From NCBI GenBank assembly GCA_017979445.1, contig CM030711.1:15640922-15704921 (forward strand): 64,000 bases of DNA, read 5' to 3'. Below are positions 59,001 to 64,000 of this stretch, one piece after another. Under the pieces are notes generated by a model. That model had not been told where the DNA came from. It searched no databases and worked only from the letters and a program-made list of their open reading frames with translations. A program made the position numbers and the translations under genes. Numbering within the stretch: position 1 is the first letter of the stretch; each line of letters opens with the position of its first letter. This DNA is from Akebia trifoliata (lineage: Eukaryota; Streptophyta; Magnoliopsida; Ranunculales; Lardizabalaceae).

Positions 59001-59400
59001 ATCTTCATCAAAATACAAGTTTGAAAGTGAGTTAAATCTTTTTACCTACAAGATCTTTCAAAGAGAAAGAAGAAAAACTTGTGTTGGGGATCATTAAGTT
59101 TTTACCTTCCTATTAGTAATCATATCCACTTCACTTGAATTGAGATTTGAATAAAAATATCAAAAATTAAGTGTACAATTTAAATAAAATAGATTTTTTT
59201 TTCCCACTTAGGAATTGAGATAACACAAAATCATAGTTAAAAAGAGAAGAAGTTTCAATTTGAAAAAGATTTTGTCGGGCAATCATGTTAAAGTTATTTT
59301 GTAGCGTAAAAATTATGTATTTTTTGTATGTAATATGAGAAACATATGGGCATTCTATTCCATTTCATTGATAAGAACTAATGAAAAGGTCATGCACAAT
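56047..59400. other. long intergenic stretch, no gene seen
   Basis: No frame longer than about 80 codons and none with a motif. It contains low-complexity AT runs, including a TTA trinucleotide microsatellite at 58901-58927. It is probably decayed repeats, not assignable. Confidence 0.5.
58901..58927. repeat. (TTA)n microsatellite
   Basis: About nine TTA/ATT units in a row. Confidence 0.9.
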
Positions 59401-59409
59401 GTGAAAAAA

Positions 59410-59685
59410 GCCCAAATTTGACAGTCTTGGGTCGTCAAATTTCATAAAATTCGACGGACCAAGAGGTAGAATTGGCGTTGAATTTTTCATTGTCAATTTT
59501 TTTTTTTTCGACGGGTCAAAACAGTCAAATTAATGAAGAATGGGAGAAATTCGACAACTCTAAACTGTCAAACCTGGGAACATCAAGAATTTTGACGGTC
59601 CTAGACCGTGAAAATTCAATTTCTAAAATTCATAGGTCTTGGCCTGTCAATTTTTTTTGTCTAATTTTCCAATTTTCATGTAGTG
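59410..59685 (-). mobile_element. CACTA transposon terminus
   Basis: Read on the minus strand it starts CACTACATGAAAATTGG at 59685, the classic CACTA end. It continues with repeated short subterminal motifs (GACAGGCC, GACGGTC, GTCAAATT) in both orientations, which in this superfamily bind the transposase. The opposite end and any transposase are not visible, so this is a remnant or non-autonomous copy. The 99-aa plus frame here is a by-product. Confidence 0.65.
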
Positions 59686-61569
59686 ATGTCAATACGGTAT
59701 CTCTCGAAATAGTAAGTCTAGTGCTACCAAAAAATTGCAAAAAGTCTATATGTCTCATCCTCATCAATTAATATTAGTTAAAGCAATTAAAATTCTCATA
59801 TTTATTCAACAAGAAATAACAAATTGAAAAGTGAGGAAAATAAAATAAGAATCTCTCATTAATAATGAGATTATGCTTCACCCTTGCCCTCCTTTTTCTT
59901 TCTTCTTTACAAAAAATTGAAAAATGACTTGACGGGTTCATCATATCATAGATTGGAATTGATGGCCTCAAACCTGCAATTTCTCTTTGACTTGTATAAT
60001 TAATTTTAAAATTCTTGTTTTAGTTATCATAGATTAAAAATATAAACATTACGGCCACTTCAAAAATATGAAAAGTAAAACAATTAAGAGAATCACAAAC
60101 GAGTTCTACCTTAAATGTTGCCTCATGACTTAATCTTTGGGTCCAGTGACCCAAGAATCTTAAATTTTTTTCTAGATAAGTGATTTCCAAATGTTTGATT
60201 TGAGGGTTTTTTTTTTTCAAGATTAGAGAAAATATTATCCATCCAATTGTTAATTCTCATGGATCAATGATTATTTAAAAAAAAAAAAAAAACCATCAAT
60301 TCCAATGATTAGGAATCACCTATAATTATCACTTATCAATTAGCCAAGAAGTGAGCCAAATATTCATCAAATATTGAATTTGGTGGAGGAACAACATCTC
60401 CATTCCTCTGAGAAAATAAAACATTGGTCCTGTACATGATGATTGGTTGACATCATCAACTATCTATCCAGATTCCAAACTGCAGTGACGAAAAAGGACT
60501 ACACTACGACCACGTGCGAAACTGAGGTCACGTGGATACTGATGCCCTTTCCGTACGATTTTTTTCCAAGGAAGACCACTTGTAGTCTATAGAGAGGTCT
60601 ACGTCCTCACACGTGGGACGTACTTCAGAACGTGTGGATGAAACTCTGACACGGAGTGGGGTCAGACAAACCCAATAATAATGCGACAGCATTTGGGTCA
60701 TCGTGTGATGTTGATGATCAACAATGAAAGATGTGACGTTCGATTTTTTTTTATTTAAATGGTACAGTTGGGCTGTCTGTGGTGCCTTGTGGGCCCCATA
60801 CTTATCCACATGTACACGTGTTCATCAACTAGCCATTTAAAGGCCCAGTAAAATTTGAACAGTCGGCAATCATTAAGCCGTTAATGCACGAATTCCCAAA
60901 TGGGCCTCCACCTCCTGCTTTTTAACATTTTAACCCCTTTCTTATTAATGTAATTCGGACAAACCCTCTAAATATTTTAAATTCCCAGCCTTTACAAACT
61001 GATGACACATCCCTTGACGTTGGTATACTGTAAACACTAATAACAAATTACTTAATAGCCCTCACTTCAAACCCCTTCACGACCAATTAATATTTTAATT
61101 TATTCGATCTTGCCTTCAATCCATCATATTTTCAATCTCTTGTAAAAGAAAATTCGTGTCTTCTATATAGAAATTTTCATCCAACTTCACTAAAAAGTAT
61201 ATCTTGTATTACAAGTTTGAAGGTTGAAGAAGTGAGAATCAAAAGTTTCAAGATGAAAGTTCAAATTTTTACATGAACAAAGATGATAGGCTATAGAGAG
61301 AAAAAGTTGGATGTTAAAGATAAGTGCAATAATATCATTTCTAAATAGTTTCTCATGAAAACCCAATACAACGGGGAAGAGTCATTGGTTTGAAAACATA
61401 GGGAAGTTTCTAAAATATTGAGTAAACGTGGAGAGGTGTGTCTAACACACCATATTTTATAAATGAATTTTGTTGATCATTGAAATTTTTTTATCTAAAT
61501 CGCTAAGCATAATCAATGGTTAGGGACTTAAAGTGATAGGATTCGTAATAGGTGGATTGGAAACAAAAT
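59686..61569. other. intergenic, no gene seen
   Basis: No supported coding frame. Low-complexity T and A runs occur at 60209-60218 and 60276-60292. Several CACGTG/ACACGTG-like words lie at 60510-60830 (such as CCACGTGCG, ACACGTGGG, ACACGTGTT), but no gene is seen next to them. Confidence 0.5.
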
Positions 61570-62909
61570 TGATGAGACTATTGTTGTCCTTCCCATAAAA
61601 GTTAATATATATGTAAATTTTTTTGACTTGTGGGGCAAGTGAGGGGTTGATTCCCAAGAGAAAGAGGGTAGAATCAAGATAAAATTACAAAATTAATCTA
61701 AGCCAACAAATAAATTTTATTTTGTATTTTTGAAATAACTAAAATAAAATAAAACTTGCTAGAAATTAAACTAATAGAAGACAAAATGAGCTACAACTAT
61801 GGAGGGAAATACCATTAGAAAAGGGATCCACCTAAAGTAAATTACTAAATCAAAATCTAACTCTCAACCTATTTATAACTCAATTATAAAGACTTGGTAT
61901 TAGCTCATTAGATCGAAATATTTAGTAAATATTTAAAGAACACTAAAGTAAAATTCCTTCACTCTCTAATATGTGAATCTTTTACCATTAAATATCTAGA
62001 TTAAGCATGTTATATTTTGATCTTATCTAAGTATGAAGCATCTAGGTTAGGTATAAAAGGTGTTAGACTTCATCTCTAACCATAATCTATAGGAGTGGAC
62101 AAGCCTTAAAGAGAACTAATGAACAATAAGAAAATTAAGAGGTAAAAAAACTAAATATAACAAAATAATCTTATTTTAGGCTTCTTTACTCTCCAATAGA
62201 GGGAAGATTAGCCTATGGTCATTACAAGTGATAGAGAAAGATATATGAAAAAAAACAAGTATTACTTTATTGAATAAAGAAAATACATCCTCTTCTCATT
62301 CTCTCATTTACAAGAATTACAAAATTTTAATGAAAACCCTAAACTAAAGATAAAAAATACAGGAGAAAAGGTCAAGAGCCATAAGTTAAAAGAAGAGAGG
62401 CAAAAGGCAAAAAAATAAGTCATTTCTTCCTTGAAAAATACTTTATTTATAGAGATCTTAGGTTTTAGAAAAATCCATTATTAATCGCATTTACTATTGC
62501 GGATAAGATCACGTGAGGAGTACACTCCCTCACTTTTAGGATACTCCAATCGAGGTCCATCGTGCCGTCCCAATGGTTCATTGCGCTGCGATTGGGTTGA
62601 AATCCTAGGTCTTGAAGTTTGACAAGATGTTTGATTGGTATTCCAAATTGTAGTGCATGTCTATTTTCTGATTTCAAAGCCCAATTTGATGGTTTGATAT
62701 TTGATCTGTACAGTAAACACACATAATCAGGATTTTTCGATAAAACACAATTATTTTAGTATAATTAAGTCTGATTAGCATGGAAAAACATGCAACATGA
62801 TATTTCAAGACTTAACATAATTATTTACTTAATATAGAGTAATATGGATACAAATCAAGATAAATGTCTGGAAAAAGTATAAATAAATCATTTTTTAAGA
62901 CACTGAACA
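61570..62909 (-). repeat. Athila-type 3' LTR, inverted relative of 18234-19427
   Basis: On the minus strand it runs from TGTTCAGTG (62909) to GTCTCATCA (61570). It shares with 18234-19427 the blocks ATTTATCTTGATTT, CTATTGGAGAG-like and CTTGCCCCACAAGT. It is preceded (minus strand) by the polypurine tract AAGATAAGTTTGCGGGTG at about 62910-62927. Length is 1340 bp. Confidence 0.78.
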
Positions 62910-64000
62910 CACCCGCAAACTTATCTTTTTCTAATCCTTAGAAAATAAAATTACCACTTTCGTAGGCATCTCAAGTGCATTTAATGAATGCATCAAGCCC
63001 TTAAATCGCTAGGTTACCCCTAGTGGACGAGTTTGACTCGTGAGAATTTGTAAAGAATATAATCATAAAATTCAAAATAATTTTAAAGTAAAAATGATAA
63101 AATAAATAAATAACTTATATTAGAAAGTATAGGTTAATTATAGTTTGTTAGTTAGTTGGATGTAACGTTAGTATATGGTCCCAATTCTCGTTTCTATATG
63201 CACAAACTTAGACTTAAATTGACCTTTAAGAAATAGTAATTCTAACTTATAAACTTTAGAGATTCGATTTCCTAGAATGAGTTCGAAAAAACCTTTAATC
63301 TATTTAGGAATAGTTGGATTAACTTGTAATTTAATTCAAAACTTAGTATTATGTCTGTGGTTGTGAGAAGTATGGATATTCACTTTAATATTTCTAATGG
63401 ACTTTATCTATGATATTCTACTCATGTTTTTACACTTGACGGATTTCACCCTACTAAAACTCTGGTTCTGATTTTACTTGATTTTGTAAGCAAATTCATT
63501 GTAGAGTGATGCTTCAGGATCAAGAATCGGGTTTGTTCTATTATAAGAAAGACTTATTGCCTTCTATAGTCTTCCAAGGGAAGTGCTACTTGTTATCAAC
63601 TTATGAAAAAGAAATCCTATTTGTTAGGAAAACAATTCTTAGTTTGCACAAATCACTAAAGCCTTACGTATTTGTGGGTTTAAAAAATTAGAATAGTTAC
63701 TCAACAAAAGTGGCTTTACAAATGAATAGGGTTTGATTTGCTGTGGAGTATAGAAATGGAAAGGAGAATATGTTGTTGTCTTCTTGGAGATAAGAAAAAA
63801 AAAATTAATTTAGGAGAAACTTGTGCCATCTCGTAGATCCTACCTAATTGGACTACAGCTAGCAAGGAAGAAATCCAATCAAATCCATCTCTCCAGTAAT
63901 TAGTACAACTAGTTAAGAAAGTTGAAGTTGTAGGTCCATGGAGACTACAAGATATTTTTTTATTTTTTAAAGACAAGATTTATCTAGCGGATGACTCTTT
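62910..64000 (-). mobile_element. internal 3' region of a second Athila-type element, cut by the window edge
   Basis: The inverted counterparts of 17670-18180 are recognisable: ACTCGTCCACTAGGGGTAAC (complement at 63012-63031), and the GTAGGGTGAAA / CAAGTGTAAAAA blocks (complement at 63428-63458). Noncoding. Open frames such as 63506-63691 have no motif. The coding part of this element would lie beyond 64000. Confidence 0.65.

Noticed and set aside
18234..62909. The two Athila LTRs as 5' and 3' LTRs of one element
   Set aside because: They are in opposite orientation, so they belong to different insertions.

Overview
This is nuclear DNA of a flowering plant, most likely a eudicot. It is AT-rich, intron-containing, poor in genes and packed with nested transposable elements. 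One host gene is convincing: a four-exon bZIP transcription factor of the HY5/HYH photomorphogenesis family at 47259-51578 (+). Nearly everything else that can be identified is transposon-derived, and most of the coding in it is broken by stops and frameshifts. I cannot name the species from the sequence. LAYOUT. 1-8887: noncoding LTR-type sequence. It includes a 6.3 kb antisense element (2612-8887, TG...CA ends with near-matching 5-bp flanks) inserted in an array of degenerate repeats, and a 351-bp foldback MITE at 4580-4930. 8888-20591: the repeat array continues, then a non-autonomous copia-type element (10076-11741, minus, tRNA-iMet-type primer site), then a long Ty3/gypsy 5' region with degenerate tandem repeats leading into a decayed gag. 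That gag is interrupted by the 3' end of an Athila-type element (16510-19427) and resumes afterwards. 20592-20691: 100-N scaffold gap. 20692-24848: an inverted copy of 4430-8923. It begins exactly at the gap, carries the same target-flank sequence, and lacks the MITE. 24849-46334: a very long Tat-type Ty3/gypsy element (+) with a truncated 5' LTR, decayed gag, protease, RT, two RNase H domains and integrase. After the integrase come a 33-bp array, an array of about 130-bp units, an unrecognised open frame, a 7 kb L1-type LINE (minus) inserted in its 3' region, a 92-bp duplication, a polypurine tract and the 3' LTR. 46335-51578: the HYH-like gene and its upstream region, with a 5'-truncated LINE of the same family in intron 2. 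51579-64000: no host gene. This part holds solo-LTR-like sequences, three clustered foldback MITEs, a tRNA-derived SINE with target-site duplication, a CACTA terminus, and an Athila-type LTR plus internal region (minus) running off the window. HOW IT FITS TOGETHER. The window is a retrotransposon graveyard next to, and inside an intron of, a light-signalling regulator. The 3' LTR of the Tat-type element, with its own TATA box, lies about 0.9 kb upstream of the HYH-like start codon in the same orientation. I found no evidence of an undescribed multi-gene system. The observations most worth checking are the gap-bounded inverted repeat (possible assembly or haplotype artefact), the filled and empty MITE site, the double-hairpin MITE family, the repeats inside LINE and gypsy coding, and the retroelement load on the HYH-like locus.
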